The translations under genes and the position numbers were made by a program. Source: a virus. From it: a stretch of DNA of 64,000 nt. Where the stretch lies: positions 62,001-126,000 of IMG/VR virus record IMGVR_UViG_3300031857_007934; one strand, given 5' to 3'. The notes beneath the pieces were generated by a model that made no database searches, was not told the DNA's origin, and was given only the letters and a program-made list of their open reading frames with translations. Shown here in pieces: positions 17,091 through 26,054 of the stretch (positions within the stretch are counted from its first letter, which is position 1; each line of letters opens with the position of its first letter).

Positions 17091-18403
17091 AGAAAAGGAA
17101 TCCAATCTGGTGCATAGTCTGCGAGCTGTTGTTTTCTGTAATAGTCATAAATCTTTATGTTAGCTTTAAATCTTTCAAACATTTCAGGATTAGGCGCTGT
17201 TTCTGCTAGCATAAAAGAATTTAATTCAAGTAACCGTTCTGCTAGTCTTACTTTGTTTTCAGTAAAATAACCAGGCAATGATGGCACTAAATTTATTTTA
17301 TTAGCTAACTCCTTGTTAAGCTCAACTGCTCGTTCTTTTACAGCCTGTGGTAACTGCTGAACAGCAAAATGTGTAGGATTTGTTAAGAATGAAAGATTAA
17401 CATGATGTCCAATAAAATCAGTTACCAGCATCGTTAATAAAGGATCTAGATTGAGTACATTCAGTGCTTGTACTGTAATATTAAAATTTAGATAAAATCC
17501 TTTCTTGGTTAAAGATTTTAATTGATAGATATTTCTTTCAATCTTTTCCCATTTGAGCGGATATCTAATATACTCTTGTATAGCTCCATGTCCATCAAGA
17601 CTTACGCAGATTCTAACTTCTTCAATACGCTTTAGAGCAGATATTAATCTATCGCTAAGAATAGATCCGTTAGTATTAATGTATAAAATTACATTAGGGT
17701 TCTTGTTTGCAAGTTCTTCTAAAAGAACTGCTGTTTTTTCTAATAGGAAAGGTTCTCCACCACTGAGTGTAATTAATTTTATATGATGTATGTTTTCAAT
17801 TATTTCATCAAAATGCTTATCTAAGTCCATTACCCTAGTCTGCATTCTATCATCCTGTAGACCAAAAATAATTTTCTCAGGATCTCCCATCATTCTATAT
17901 CCGTGTTCTACTGTGCGAGAATCAAACCCATTAGATTTTAGAGTCTTGTGAATTTCTGTGTTTTCTTTATATACTAAGCTGCTGTCATTAGTATTACACA
18001 TACGGCAAGCACTATTACAGTTGTTCCCAGTTCTTAATTCAATAAACGGTGGAAACGTTTTAATCTTGCCATCATTAGTTTTTGCTTCATCAATAAACTG
18101 TGTAAATTGTTCTTTGTAATTTTCATTATATTCATTACGTAAACTTTTGCCACCACTATCTTCTACATCATAGCAGTCTTTGCATAATGAAAGTTCTTTG
18201 CCTTCAAGCATAAACTTGCGCACAGTCTGCATAAAGTTGTTGTTCCACACTTCGTTGATAGGCTGATTGCCTATAAAAACAGTTTTACCAAAATCATCTA
18301 CAATTGGCTTTTCTGTTATACAGCACATCTTCATAAGACCACTGCTCATATTATGAAGATGTATGAAAGGCATTATGCAGAAACTGTCTCTTTTTTTAGT
18401 CAT
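17087..18403 (-). CDS. Radical SAM protein with N-terminal twitch domain (rSAM 10, long type)
   Basis: 438 residues. The N-terminal twitch motif is F-C9-I-M-P-F-I-H with CC at 27-28, then C-K-D-C and E-D-S-G-G-K-S-x-R. Radical SAM ligands are C129, C133 and C136 (CNSACRMC), followed by L-S-G-G-E-P. The tail is Y-D-Y-Y-R-K-Q-Q-L ... P, a looser form of the long-group ending. It overlaps a normal short-type gene upstream and the permuted one downstream, both by ATGA. Substrate unknown. Confidence 0.87.
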   Translation of the reverse strand: MTKKRDSFCIMPFIHLHNMSSGLMKMCCITEKPIVDDFGKTVFIGNQPINEVWNNNFMQTVRKFMLEGKELSLCKDCYDVEDSGGKSLRNEYNENYKEQFTQFIDEAKTNDGKIKTFPPFIELRTGNNCNSACRMCNTNDSSLVYKENTEIHKTLKSNGFDSRTVEHGYRMMGDPEKIIFGLQDDRMQTRVMDLDKHFDEIIENIHHIKLITLSGGEPFLLEKTAVLLEELANKNPNVILYINTNGSILSDRLISALKRIEEVRICVSLDGHGAIQEYIRYPLKWEKIERNIYQLKSLTKKGFYLNFNITVQALNVLNLDPLLTMLVTDFIGHHVNLSFLTNPTHFAVQQLPQAVKERAVELNKELANKINLVPSLPGYFTENKVRLAERLLELNSFMLAETAPNPEMFERFKANIKIYDYYRKQQLADYAPDWIPFL

Positions 18404-19356
18404 ATTTTTCTCTTTGAGATTTCAATGTCAACTGAACAGGAACAATAATTAGCAGGGCAAATAGTTGGAGTGTCTGTTAGATTATATTCGCCAGTAAAAA
18501 TATTACCTACAACACCTCCTACATGGCAATAAGCATTGTATATATCACCGTTTATTTCAACAATTAGACCTTCCATGCCTAGGTTACATTCATAACCCTT
18601 AAATCTATTAAGATCGTTTGCAATTAAATATTTGTAATCTAACTGTCTTGTTCCTTCAGATGTTTCCATAAATTTTAACCCTCTACCAAACTGTCCTTTA
18701 CATTTTTCTAATTTATGTTTAGCAGGTTGAAACTTTCCCCAGTAATTAGGAGGATTCTTAAGGAATTCTAACTGTTGTTCTGTGTAATCAATTAAACCAT
18801 TAGCACCATTACCAAAATCTTTTTGTATTGGCAAGTAAGTTACAGCAATATTAGGCTTGTCTTTAAAAGATTCACCTAATGAAATAATTTCGCCCCAATG
18901 AGTAGGATTCATCATCAAATCAAGATTTACCCAACTAGTTTGTGTTAAAAAATCTATATTTTCTTTTAGCTTTGTAGGTTTAGTCCAACCAGGATGATAA
19001 CTAAAAACTAAGTGATCAACATAAGGTTCTGCACGTTGCCACCAATCAATGCTCCTACTACCATTTGAGGTCATACATATTTCACAACCATTGTCGCTAA
19101 GATATTTGATCATGTCAATAAACTCAGGATGAAGAGTTGGTTCTCCGCCACTAAATGCAAATATAAATTTCTTGTTTGGTAACTTTTGTCTTAGATTGTT
19201 AAAAAACGTTTCTACATGCTTAAATGAAATATTTTTTGTAGTACCGTTATTTAAATTTGGTGGACAGTAGTCGCAGCGAAAGTTACACAGGTTATGTAAA
19301 CTCCATGTAATAAAAAAAGTTTCATAGTCTTTTTTAAACCAAATCTTTTTAAGCAT
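18400..19356 (-). CDS. Radical SAM protein with C-terminal twitch domain (rSAM 11, short type)
   Basis: 318 residues. Ligands are C24, C28 and C31 (CNFRCDYC), followed by F-S-G-G-E-P. The C-terminal twitch domain runs from Y-E-C near residue 256 (G-M-E-G-L-I-V-E-I-N-G, C-H-V-G-G) to C-P-A-N-Y-C-S-C and I-E-I-S-K. This is the canonical order against which the permuted neighbour two genes downstream is judged. It overlaps family X copy 2 upstream by 8 nt and a long-type enzyme downstream by 4 nt. Substrate unknown. Confidence 0.87.
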   Translation of the reverse strand: MLKKIWFKKDYETFFITWSLHNLCNFRCDYCPPNLNNGTTKNISFKHVETFFNNLRQKLPNKKFIFAFSGGEPTLHPEFIDMIKYLSDNGCEICMTSNGSRSIDWWQRAEPYVDHLVFSYHPGWTKPTKLKENIDFLTQTSWVNLDLMMNPTHWGEIISLGESFKDKPNIAVTYLPIQKDFGNGANGLIDYTEQQLEFLKNPPNYWGKFQPAKHKLEKCKGQFGRGLKFMETSEGTRQLDYKYLIANDLNRFKGYECNLGMEGLIVEINGDIYNAYCHVGGVVGNIFTGEYNLTDTPTICPANYCSCSVDIEISKRKI

Positions 19357-20209
19357 ATTCGATATTCTTTATTTCTATGCTGTCTGTGTCTTTAAGCAGT
19401 TTGTCCTTTATTTTACCTACAGGCATTCTGCCAGATGTTATATTATTAACTGGAAGATTATATTTCTGTAACCAGTTTGTAAACTCAGTATACTGCATAA
19501 GGTCAATAAACGATGGCTTATGAATAAAAAATTCTAAATCAGCGCAATAACTTTCTTCGTTTTTTATATCATAATTTGTTGGTATATCATTGTCCCAAAA
19601 ACAATTTAAATAGCTTTTGCCGCAAATATTTGCGTTTATAAAAACATCATACTGTGTGTCATTAGTTAAAAATTTAAAATAATCTTTTCTAATTTTTTCT
19701 ATTTTTTTGTTTTTAAAATTTAACAATCCATAATTTGATTGATTATTTTTTAAAAATTCTGAGTTAGCATGAAAAATTTTTTCAACATAATGAATGTTGT
19801 CGTTTATTTCATATATTAAATCTCTATGGTTTTTTAAATCTAATCCGTTAAGTTGAATTGACGAACCAAAATTATACTTTGTACCTTGAGAATTTACAAG
19901 AGTTGTAAAAATACGATGTATTTTATTGCACAGTTTTCTTGATATATTTTGTCTTGTTAACACCGGAATGTTGGCAGATACACCTGTTAAAGAGTTAAGT
20001 TTGGCAAAAATTTCATTAAGACGATCTATCGATTTATTAATTTCATTATCGCAATACTCTAATCCTACTAGCGGAGTTATTCTAAATGTTCCAATATTTG
20101 ATTTAGAAGTTTTTTGAAAAACTTCTAACCATTCATCAACAAAATTATTTTTTAATAATTCTATCTGAATATACGAGTCATTAGAAAATTTAATGTAAAT
20201 TTCATTCAT
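19349..20209 (-). CDS. Unknown conserved protein, family X copy 2 (distant paralogue of 11572-12402)
   Basis: 286 residues, not recognised. It is very rich in Asn, Lys and Ile. Helical segments (L-N-E-I-F-A-K-L-N; C-N-K-I-H-R-I-F; H-R-D-L-I-Y-E-I-N-D-N-I-H-Y-V-E) precede a C-terminal part with I-C-G-K-S-Y-L, D-L-E-F-F-I-H-K-P and M-P-V-G-K-I. Similar blocks occur in the same order in the 276-aa protein at 11572-12402. It overlaps radical SAM genes on both sides by 8 nt. No enzyme motif is evident. A substrate-binding or partner role is conceivable but unsupported. Confidence 0.58.
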   Translation of the reverse strand: MNEIYIKFSNDSYIQIELLKNNFVDEWLEVFQKTSKSNIGTFRITPLVGLEYCDNEINKSIDRLNEIFAKLNSLTGVSANIPVLTRQNISRKLCNKIHRIFTTLVNSQGTKYNFGSSIQLNGLDLKNHRDLIYEINDNIHYVEKIFHANSEFLKNNQSNYGLLNFKNKKIEKIRKDYFKFLTNDTQYDVFINANICGKSYLNCFWDNDIPTNYDIKNEESYCADLEFFIHKPSFIDLMQYTEFTNWLQKYNLPVNNITSGRMPVGKIKDKLLKDTDSIEIKNIEYA

Positions 20210-21539
20210 TACACAACTCGTAAAATTCTTTTAGCTCAGGATAAGTCTCTAAGAAATTTGTTCCTCTGCGTTTATCGTGTTCGTCTACAAATATAACAAA
20301 GTCTTTTCTGTACGTAGATAACTGTTCTTCTGTAAAAGTTTTATTTGACATATAACTTTTTAATCGTTGAATCTTGTCAATTGTAAGCTGAGGAAATGAT
20401 TTTTCTATCATGTATTCTTCAGCAGCCTCTAAATATTTTACATACTCATTTGGCAATATCTGTACACACTGATGTGGTGGAAAACGCAAATACGGTGTGT
20501 CAAAGTTTATTCTCTTACCGTAATCTTTATGTAAACTATACATATATTCCATAAAGCCTTTTACATTAGGAACACTGAATACATTAAAGGTGCAAGTAAA
20601 TGAAACTTTGCTGTTGGGGATTTCATCTAAGAAACGTCTTACATTTTTTGTAAACTGTTCAAAATTTAAACCGTAACGTTGATATTCGGCTTGAGCACCA
20701 ACGCTGTCAAGACTTGCAAACATCTTAAATACACCCACACGTTCTACTATCTTTTTACCTGCTGCTATAGCTTGATCAATCAGCTTATCAGGCACACACA
20801 TATTAGAGTTAACTACAACTTCTAGTTTAGGATTAGGATTTTCAGCAATGTAATCCAGCAGAGTAAACGTGTGTTTACTCATAAGAGGCTCACCGCCAGT
20901 GACACGAAGGACATGCATATGAGGGTATGCGTCCGGTAGCCATTCCCAAAATGCGTCAATATAAGGATTGTGTTCTCTATCTAATATAAATGGTAGAGGT
21001 TTACCTGGTTTGATATAGTCATTAAACTCAGTACTTGTTTTATAACCGCCATATTGATTAACTTCTTCAAGCCACTTAGAACTTACTGTAGGATTACAGT
21101 AAGAACATTTAAGATTACAGGTTGTACTAAAGCTCACTTCTACATGGCGCGGGTAGACATCCTCGTCGCCAGTGTATGTTTTAAAAGTGTCTAGGTCATT
21201 TTTAGCATAAGGTTCAGCATTACGAATTATTCTATCACTGATATTACCTAAATCTTCCATACGCCAGCAGTATTCACACTCTTTAGGACGTTCTCCATTG
21301 AGCATAAGTTTACGTTGACTCTTTTTAAAGAGTGTATTATGTATTGCACCTGGATTATTTTTTAATTCTTCTAGGGGAACTTTGTGTGTCCACGGATGGT
21401 AACAACTATGAGTTTCTCCCTGTGCAAGATGCAGGGTAACCATATGCCATTTAGCAGAACAGAAAGTAGACGAAATCTCGTCACTTTTCTTTAGATGTAT
21501 TAAATGGTATTCTGAAAGTTTACTTCGATCTACAGTCAT
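20202..21539 (-). CDS. Radical SAM protein with N-terminal twitch-like domain, SCxHP subgroup (rSAM 12)
   Basis: 445 residues. The N-terminal domain differs from the other long enzymes: C27-S-A-K-W, then T-H-S-C46-Y-H-P replaces the CC pair, followed by K-V-P-L-E-E-L, H-N-T-x-F-K, and G-E-R-P-K-E-C-x-Y-C-W with E-D-L-G. Radical SAM ligands are C141, C145 and C148 (CNLKCSYC), then V-T-G-G-E-P-L. The tail H-D-K-R-R-G-T-N-F ... Y-P-E-L is the long-group ending. It is a tandem paralogue of the gene upstream, with the core cysteines at identical positions, and overlaps it by 20 nt. Substrate unknown. Confidence 0.86.
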   Translation of the reverse strand: MTVDRSKLSEYHLIHLKKSDEISSTFCSAKWHMVTLHLAQGETHSCYHPWTHKVPLEELKNNPGAIHNTLFKKSQRKLMLNGERPKECEYCWRMEDLGNISDRIIRNAEPYAKNDLDTFKTYTGDEDVYPRHVEVSFSTTCNLKCSYCNPTVSSKWLEEVNQYGGYKTSTEFNDYIKPGKPLPFILDREHNPYIDAFWEWLPDAYPHMHVLRVTGGEPLMSKHTFTLLDYIAENPNPKLEVVVNSNMCVPDKLIDQAIAAGKKIVERVGVFKMFASLDSVGAQAEYQRYGLNFEQFTKNVRRFLDEIPNSKVSFTCTFNVFSVPNVKGFMEYMYSLHKDYGKRINFDTPYLRFPPHQCVQILPNEYVKYLEAAEEYMIEKSFPQLTIDKIQRLKSYMSNKTFTEEQLSTYRKDFVIFVDEHDKRRGTNFLETYPELKEFYELCNE

Positions 21540-22914
21540 TATAAAATTCTTCCAACTCAGGAAACACCTCTACAAAATTAAAACCCTTGCGTTGATCATG
21601 CTGGTTAAAGAAATTGTAAAAACGTTCTTTTTCTATAGGATTTAGCTTCTGTCTTGACTCAACAGCATACTTATACATTCTAGCAAACTTTTCAATTTCT
21701 GTATCTTGAAATCCGTGCCAACCTACAATATTTTGATCGTTTGCTTTTAAAAATTCAAGATCAGATTCTATAATCTTTAGCATACTTTCGTCAGCTAGAC
21801 TAACCGTTTGCCAACTAGGATAACGAAGATAACTAATATCAATCCAAATGTTTTTCCATTGAGGGTTTGAATGAGTTTTTCTGTACTCTAATAACCATTC
21901 AAGTAGTTTTCTAAATCTAGGTATACTCAACAGATTATATGTTGCCATAATTACTACTTTTGAACGCCATTTAATCATTGGCATCTCAGTAGTCACACGT
22001 ATTAGATTGTTTATAAATTTGTCGTAATCTAATCCTGGACGTATATATTCAGCTTGGCGTCCTTCACTCTCAACACTGGTGTAGATTTCAAATCTTTTTA
22101 CCTTAGAATTAGTAATAAGATCATTACCTATTTTTATTAATCTATCAATAAAATTATCTTGCACACACAAATTACTATTGATAATTATTTCAATGTTAGG
22201 ATTAGGATTAGCTTGAACATACTCTAGAATTCTCCAAGTATGTTTGCTTAGTAAAGGTTCTCCACCAGTAATTCTAAACACTCTAAGTTTTTGATATAAC
22301 TCAGGCCATATTTCCCAAAATGCGTCAATATAAGGATTGTCTTCCCTTTCAGGTATAGGAGTTAAACCTTTTTGATCTAAATAACTTAAATCAGCATGTT
22401 TAAAATCACCTAGATCATAAGGACCATTTCTTTTAACATCGTCGACCCACTTTGAACTAATCTGCGGACTGCAATACATGCAGCTAAAATTGCAAACATT
22501 TGAAAAACTAACTTCTAGGTATGTAGGAAGAAAATCTTTGCGTAGTGGGTCTTTTAGAATTTCATCTTTGTATTCTGAACTCCAATATTCTCCGCTTTTA
22601 AAATGTCTGTCGCTGAGATAGTCTTTGCCTAAATCTTCTATATTCCAACAGTAGTCGCACTCTTTAGGTCGTTCACCTTTAAGCATTTTTTCTCTCTGCT
22701 CAATTTTAAAACGTGTATTATGTAGTGCGTGGGGACTTTCTAGTAGTTCTTCTAGAGGAATCTTATGGGGGACAGGATGATGACAGCTATGTGTGTGTCC
22801 GTTATGCAAATGCATAGTAACTTGTGTCCATTTAGCAAGACACATAGAACAACTTACTTTATCTAGTTCTTCTCTAATATTTTCTGCATTAATATTGTAA
22901 TAGCTTTTGCTCAT
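21520..22914 (-). CDS. Radical SAM protein with N-terminal twitch-like domain, SCxHP subgroup (rSAM 13)
   Basis: 464 residues. N-terminal cysteines are C22 and C25 (C-S-M-C-L-A-K-W), then T-H-S-C-H-H-P, K-I-P-L-E-E-L, H-N-T-R-F-K and G-E-R-P-K-E-C-D-Y-C-W. Radical SAM ligands are C141, C145 and C148 (CNFSCMYC), then I-T-G-G-E-P-L-L-S-K-H-T-W. The ending is H-D-Q-R-K-G-F-N-F ... F-P-E-L-E-E-F. It forms a tandem pair with the downstream gene and is joined by ATGA to the GT-A-like gene upstream. Substrate unknown. Confidence 0.86.
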   Translation of the reverse strand: MSKSYYNINAENIREELDKVSCSMCLAKWTQVTMHLHNGHTHSCHHPVPHKIPLEELLESPHALHNTRFKIEQREKMLKGERPKECDYCWNIEDLGKDYLSDRHFKSGEYWSSEYKDEILKDPLRKDFLPTYLEVSFSNVCNFSCMYCSPQISSKWVDDVKRNGPYDLGDFKHADLSYLDQKGLTPIPEREDNPYIDAFWEIWPELYQKLRVFRITGGEPLLSKHTWRILEYVQANPNPNIEIIINSNLCVQDNFIDRLIKIGNDLITNSKVKRFEIYTSVESEGRQAEYIRPGLDYDKFINNLIRVTTEMPMIKWRSKVVIMATYNLLSIPRFRKLLEWLLEYRKTHSNPQWKNIWIDISYLRYPSWQTVSLADESMLKIIESDLEFLKANDQNIVGWHGFQDTEIEKFARMYKYAVESRQKLNPIEKERFYNFFNQHDQRKGFNFVEVFPELEEFYNDCRSK

Positions 22915-23834
22915 AGGCGCTCAATAAACCTTTGGTGATCAGTTCTAGCAGGATGCTCGTAAACTGTTTTAAAAAATTTACTTTGATCCGATGTTAGTAC
23001 TTCACCTATAGGAATGCTTAGTTTTTCACTAAGTTCTTGTCCAAGAAGTGTAGTTCTAGAATCAATTTCAGAATCTTGCATTGCTTCAAATTCTCTAGCC
23101 CAAAGATCATTAAGGTATTCAAAATCACGAACGTTTACATAGTCCCATTCAGTAAGCATAGTTTTATAAAGACCCTCCCTAGCCCCTAATATTGCCCATT
23201 TACCATTTTCAATATCAGTTCCGACCATTGTCCAAATATAAAGCCAATGCAAACAACGCCAATGATTTTTTAGAAAGTCTTCCTTTGAAGGTTTTACTCC
23301 TCTATCAAGAGCTAGTTTAACTCCTTCTCTAAAACCTGCTCTCCAAGCCTGTGCAGGTGTAGCATTGTTGTATACATCTGAATAACAACTGTTCATTTGA
23401 ATATACTGCACATCCCAGCAAAAGTCAACCTGTGCGTGTTTGTTTGTTGGATCCGCTGCTTCGTGTGTTTTCATATTGAGGACAAAGTCTTTAGGCCAAC
23501 ATTTTAATCCACCGTTACCATACATTAACCCGTTGATAGCATTGCGGCCGCTCCAACTGATTACACAATTTGTAAGATCTGTGTGTTCAACAAAATCAAT
23601 TTCTTGATTTAAAAATTCTTCTCTAACAACATTGTCACCGTCAACTGTGATGAACCTATCAGTTTCGCTTAGACGAGCACAGGCTTTGTGTGCTGCATCG
23701 GATCCTTTAACACCGTGAACACGTTTTGCCCACGGTATCTTTTTACACAAATCTGCATAATTTTTTTCAGCATTTGGTTCATCATAGGATAGGTATATGA
23801 TGTCATAATCAACAACTTTAATTTTTTGGCTCAT
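22911..23834 (-). CDS. GT-A-fold glycosyltransferase-like protein (paralogue of 9237-9920)
   Basis: 307 residues. Y-D-I-I-Y-L-S-Y-D-E-P-N-A-E-K-N-Y near the start, R-V-H-G-V-K-G, and F-I-T-V-D-G-D near residue 65 point to a GT-A sugar-nucleotide-binding core with a DxD-like motif. N-G-L-M-Y-G-N-G-G-L-K and W-R-A-G-F-R-E-G also occur in weaker form in the 227-aa paralogue. An extra C-terminal region of about 80 residues is present only here. It is coupled by ATGA overlaps on both sides. Sugar and acceptor are unknown. Confidence 0.58.
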   Translation of the reverse strand: MSQKIKVVDYDIIYLSYDEPNAEKNYADLCKKIPWAKRVHGVKGSDAAHKACARLSETDRFITVDGDNVVREEFLNQEIDFVEHTDLTNCVISWSGRNAINGLMYGNGGLKCWPKDFVLNMKTHEAADPTNKHAQVDFCWDVQYIQMNSCYSDVYNNATPAQAWRAGFREGVKLALDRGVKPSKEDFLKNHWRCLHWLYIWTMVGTDIENGKWAILGAREGLYKTMLTEWDYVNVRDFEYLNDLWAREFEAMQDSEIDSRTTLLGQELSEKLSIPIGEVLTSDQSKFFKTVYEHPARTDHQRFIERL

Positions 23835-25216
23835 TCTAGTACCTCATGAGAGTAGGTATCAAAAAACTTAGAAGTGTATACACTTACATCTTCTCTAGTT
23901 CGTTCCCAATCATTTTGATAGGGATAAATTTGTGAAACATCGTTTAGCAGTTTGCTTAAAGAAAATTCCATTGTTCTATAAAGTATATTAGGATCGTACT
24001 TAGATGTAACACTGAAATACAATGTGTCTTGTCCTACATAACTAATTTTTTGAAGACTTCTTTTGGTCTTCTTACCTAGGTAAATTTCCCAGCAACCTAA
24101 TAAATTATTTTGAACAACATTTACATCAATATCTCGTACTTCTAATCTAGTAGCTAGGTACAAATTTTTGCCAATTAATACCTTTGCGCCATCTTCAATA
24201 GTGCTATTATCAAGCAACTCAATAGTATCTTTTATTTTTTCATTGTCTGCTAGAAGTTTATTATGCTTTTCAGTAAAGGAAAATTTTGTAAGAGTTTTTA
24301 ATTCTTCGTCATATAACAGTCCTTGATATTTTGAAGTATAAAAAACAATTGACTTTTCTTGCATCTTTGCGTTTAGCTTTTCATCTAAGCAAAGATACAG
24401 CCTGTTATTATCTAAAATTTTATCTCCTGGGGAAAGCACAGAAACAAATGTTAAAGATTTGTTAATATCTCCATACAGCAAAACATTGCTTAGAACAAGT
24501 TCTGCATTTTCTAAATTAAAAGAAGTATCAGCTGATTGATGTTCTCTAATTCTATAAACATTGTTGTAAATCCAAACATGCTGCCCTGGTAAATGTTCTA
24601 GGTCTCTATACCATACATCTACGTGTACACCTTCAAAAATAGATTTAAACATGACTTTGTATTCAACAAAATGATTAATGCTTTTTATATTAGATACAAC
24701 TACATCAGTTACAAATACGTCTGCCTTTGATTCGTCAAACTCTTCTAATTCGATATCTTCTAACAGTTTGTAAACAGTATTCTTATACCAAACTAGCATA
24801 CCTTTTGTAAATCTAGTTCCGCTAATCCACATAAAAACTTCAACACCGTCGTAGATGCCGTTAAAAATTAAAGAACTTCTGTCGCCTGCTTCATCTGAAA
24901 CTGTTCTTACTACAGGCAAGCGATGCATGCTAGTATCTATTTTAGAATTGTTATCTTCGTATGTCTTCTCTTTTAGAGCTAACTGTTTTAAAGCTACATC
25001 GTACTCTACAATAAAATCATCAGGACTCTTAGTACCATTTATAATATCAGTTACAGTGCTGTGATGAACTTCTAGTATTGATAACAAATCGTCTTTGACA
25101 TATTTGTTACCTATTTTTTCTATTTTTCCGTTTGTAGGATCATAATAGACAAAAGAATTGGCTACAACATCTACTTCAATGTTTAGTGTTTTTAAAAAAT
25201 CGGCAAAATTAGACAT
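23831..25216 (-). CDS. Unknown protein with repeated G-x-x-V-x-x-x-N-x-x-Y units
   Basis: 461 residues from ATG 25216; a TTG at 25240 would add eight residues and is less likely. I do not recognise the family. Two clear repeats share G-V-x-V-x-x-W, G-x-x-V-W-x-x-N-x-V-Y and a following E (about residues 126-165 and 198-235). Weaker units occur at L-S-P-G-D-K-I-L-D-N-N-R-L-Y-L and I-E-D-G-A-K-V-L-I-G-K-N-L-Y-L. Units of this shape resemble small SH3-like or carbohydrate-binding modules, and similar ones occur in the giant tail protein. It might be a structural or binding component rather than an enzyme. It overlaps its neighbours by 4 and 8 nt. Confidence 0.5.
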   Translation of the reverse strand: MSNFADFLKTLNIEVDVVANSFVYYDPTNGKIEKIGNKYVKDDLLSILEVHHSTVTDIINGTKSPDDFIVEYDVALKQLALKEKTYEDNNSKIDTSMHRLPVVRTVSDEAGDRSSLIFNGIYDGVEVFMWISGTRFTKGMLVWYKNTVYKLLEDIELEEFDESKADVFVTDVVVSNIKSINHFVEYKVMFKSIFEGVHVDVWYRDLEHLPGQHVWIYNNVYRIREHQSADTSFNLENAELVLSNVLLYGDINKSLTFVSVLSPGDKILDNNRLYLCLDEKLNAKMQEKSIVFYTSKYQGLLYDEELKTLTKFSFTEKHNKLLADNEKIKDTIELLDNSTIEDGAKVLIGKNLYLATRLEVRDIDVNVVQNNLLGCWEIYLGKKTKRSLQKISYVGQDTLYFSVTSKYDPNILYRTMEFSLSKLLNDVSQIYPYQNDWERTREDVSVYTSKFFDTYSHEVLE

Positions 25217-26054
25217 GTAGGTAATTCCTATAGCGTTCAATTAATTCAGGTGTTACAAAATCTTTTTCTGTATAATGTAAGATACCTAACTGAGAAAAAT
25301 TTCCTATTTTAATTTCACAATTTCTATTAATGTAAACTCCAACACAGTTTTGCCATTTTTCATTAGGTCTAATCCAATTCTGTATATGAGGTTTCATATG
25401 AGTAAAAGTAGGAAATTCTGCATAATTGTTTGTAATTTCAGAGTCACAATCAAGAATTTTAGCTACGATTGCTGCACTAACATCCACACTGCATCTACCA
25501 GGATAATTTTCTTTAGCATACAATCCGTAGAACAATTCCCAGTTCTGCATAACAAGTTCAAGCCAAGTATAAAACTCTAGTGCTAGTTTACTCTTTTCGA
25601 AATAATGAAGTCCGCTATATAGATTAGGAAGATTGTTAGATGTAAAAGTTTTTCTATAAAAGTCGTTAGTAACTTCTTCGCCCCTATAAGTAAAAACTTT
25701 AGTTGTAAAATATAATTTGTAATTTTCTAAAAACTTCCACCAACTTGATATATCCTGTAGGATCAGCATATCAGTATCCAATACCATTGTTTGATCATAA
25801 GGTGTTGCGTGATATAGCTTCCATCTATTTTCAATCTTCCATTCTGTTGCGTCTGCATCATCTTCAAACGGTATAGGAATAATCTTATCAAACAGTTTTA
25901 CATATTCTGTAGGAACTTCATCATTAGTAACTACACTTATAAGTGTGCTAGGGTTTGTAACTTTAAGGCTCATAGCTAAAAGTGCAGCCTGTTCAACATA
26001 ATTTGCTACTGTAGAATTTTGAGCTAATACTAAGATGCCTCTACTCTTATCCAT
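25209..26054 (-). CDS. GT8-like glycosyltransferase (paralogue of 26047-26904)
   Basis: 281 residues from ATG 26054, chosen because AGGAG lies about 8 nt upstream and the start then matches the tandem paralogue (M-D-K-S-R-G-I-L-V versus M-N-N-S-R-G-V-V-L). The DxD motif M-V-L-D-T-D-M-L lies near residue 90. An S-G-L-H-Y-F block near 150 is typical of GT8 enzymes that take UDP-sugars. The final part contains G-I-L-H-Y-T-E-K. It overlaps the upstream copy by 8 nt and the repeat protein downstream by 8 nt. Donor and acceptor are unknown. Confidence 0.6.
   Translation of the reverse strand: MDKSRGILVLAQNSTVANYVEQAALLAMSLKVTNPSTLISVVTNDEVPTEYVKLFDKIIPIPFEDDADATEWKIENRWKLYHATPYDQTMVLDTDMLILQDISSWWKFLENYKLYFTTKVFTYRGEEVTNDFYRKTFTSNNLPNLYSGLHYFEKSKLALEFYTWLELVMQNWELFYGLYAKENYPGRCSVDVSAAIVAKILDCDSEITNNYAEFPTFTHMKPHIQNWIRPNEKWQNCVGVYINRNCEIKIGNFSQLGILHYTEKDFVTPELIERYRNYLHV

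Noticed and set aside
16106-17105. Explaining the odd domain order at 16107-17090 by a frameshift or a fusion with the upstream gene
   Set aside because: The upstream gene has its own complete ending with an ATGA overlap, and the permuted frame is continuous with all cluster ligands present.
9237-23834. Calling the D-G-D proteins bacterial cell-wall or capsule glycosyltransferases by name
   Set aside because: Only the GT-A-like motifs are visible; donor and acceptor cannot be read from the sequence.
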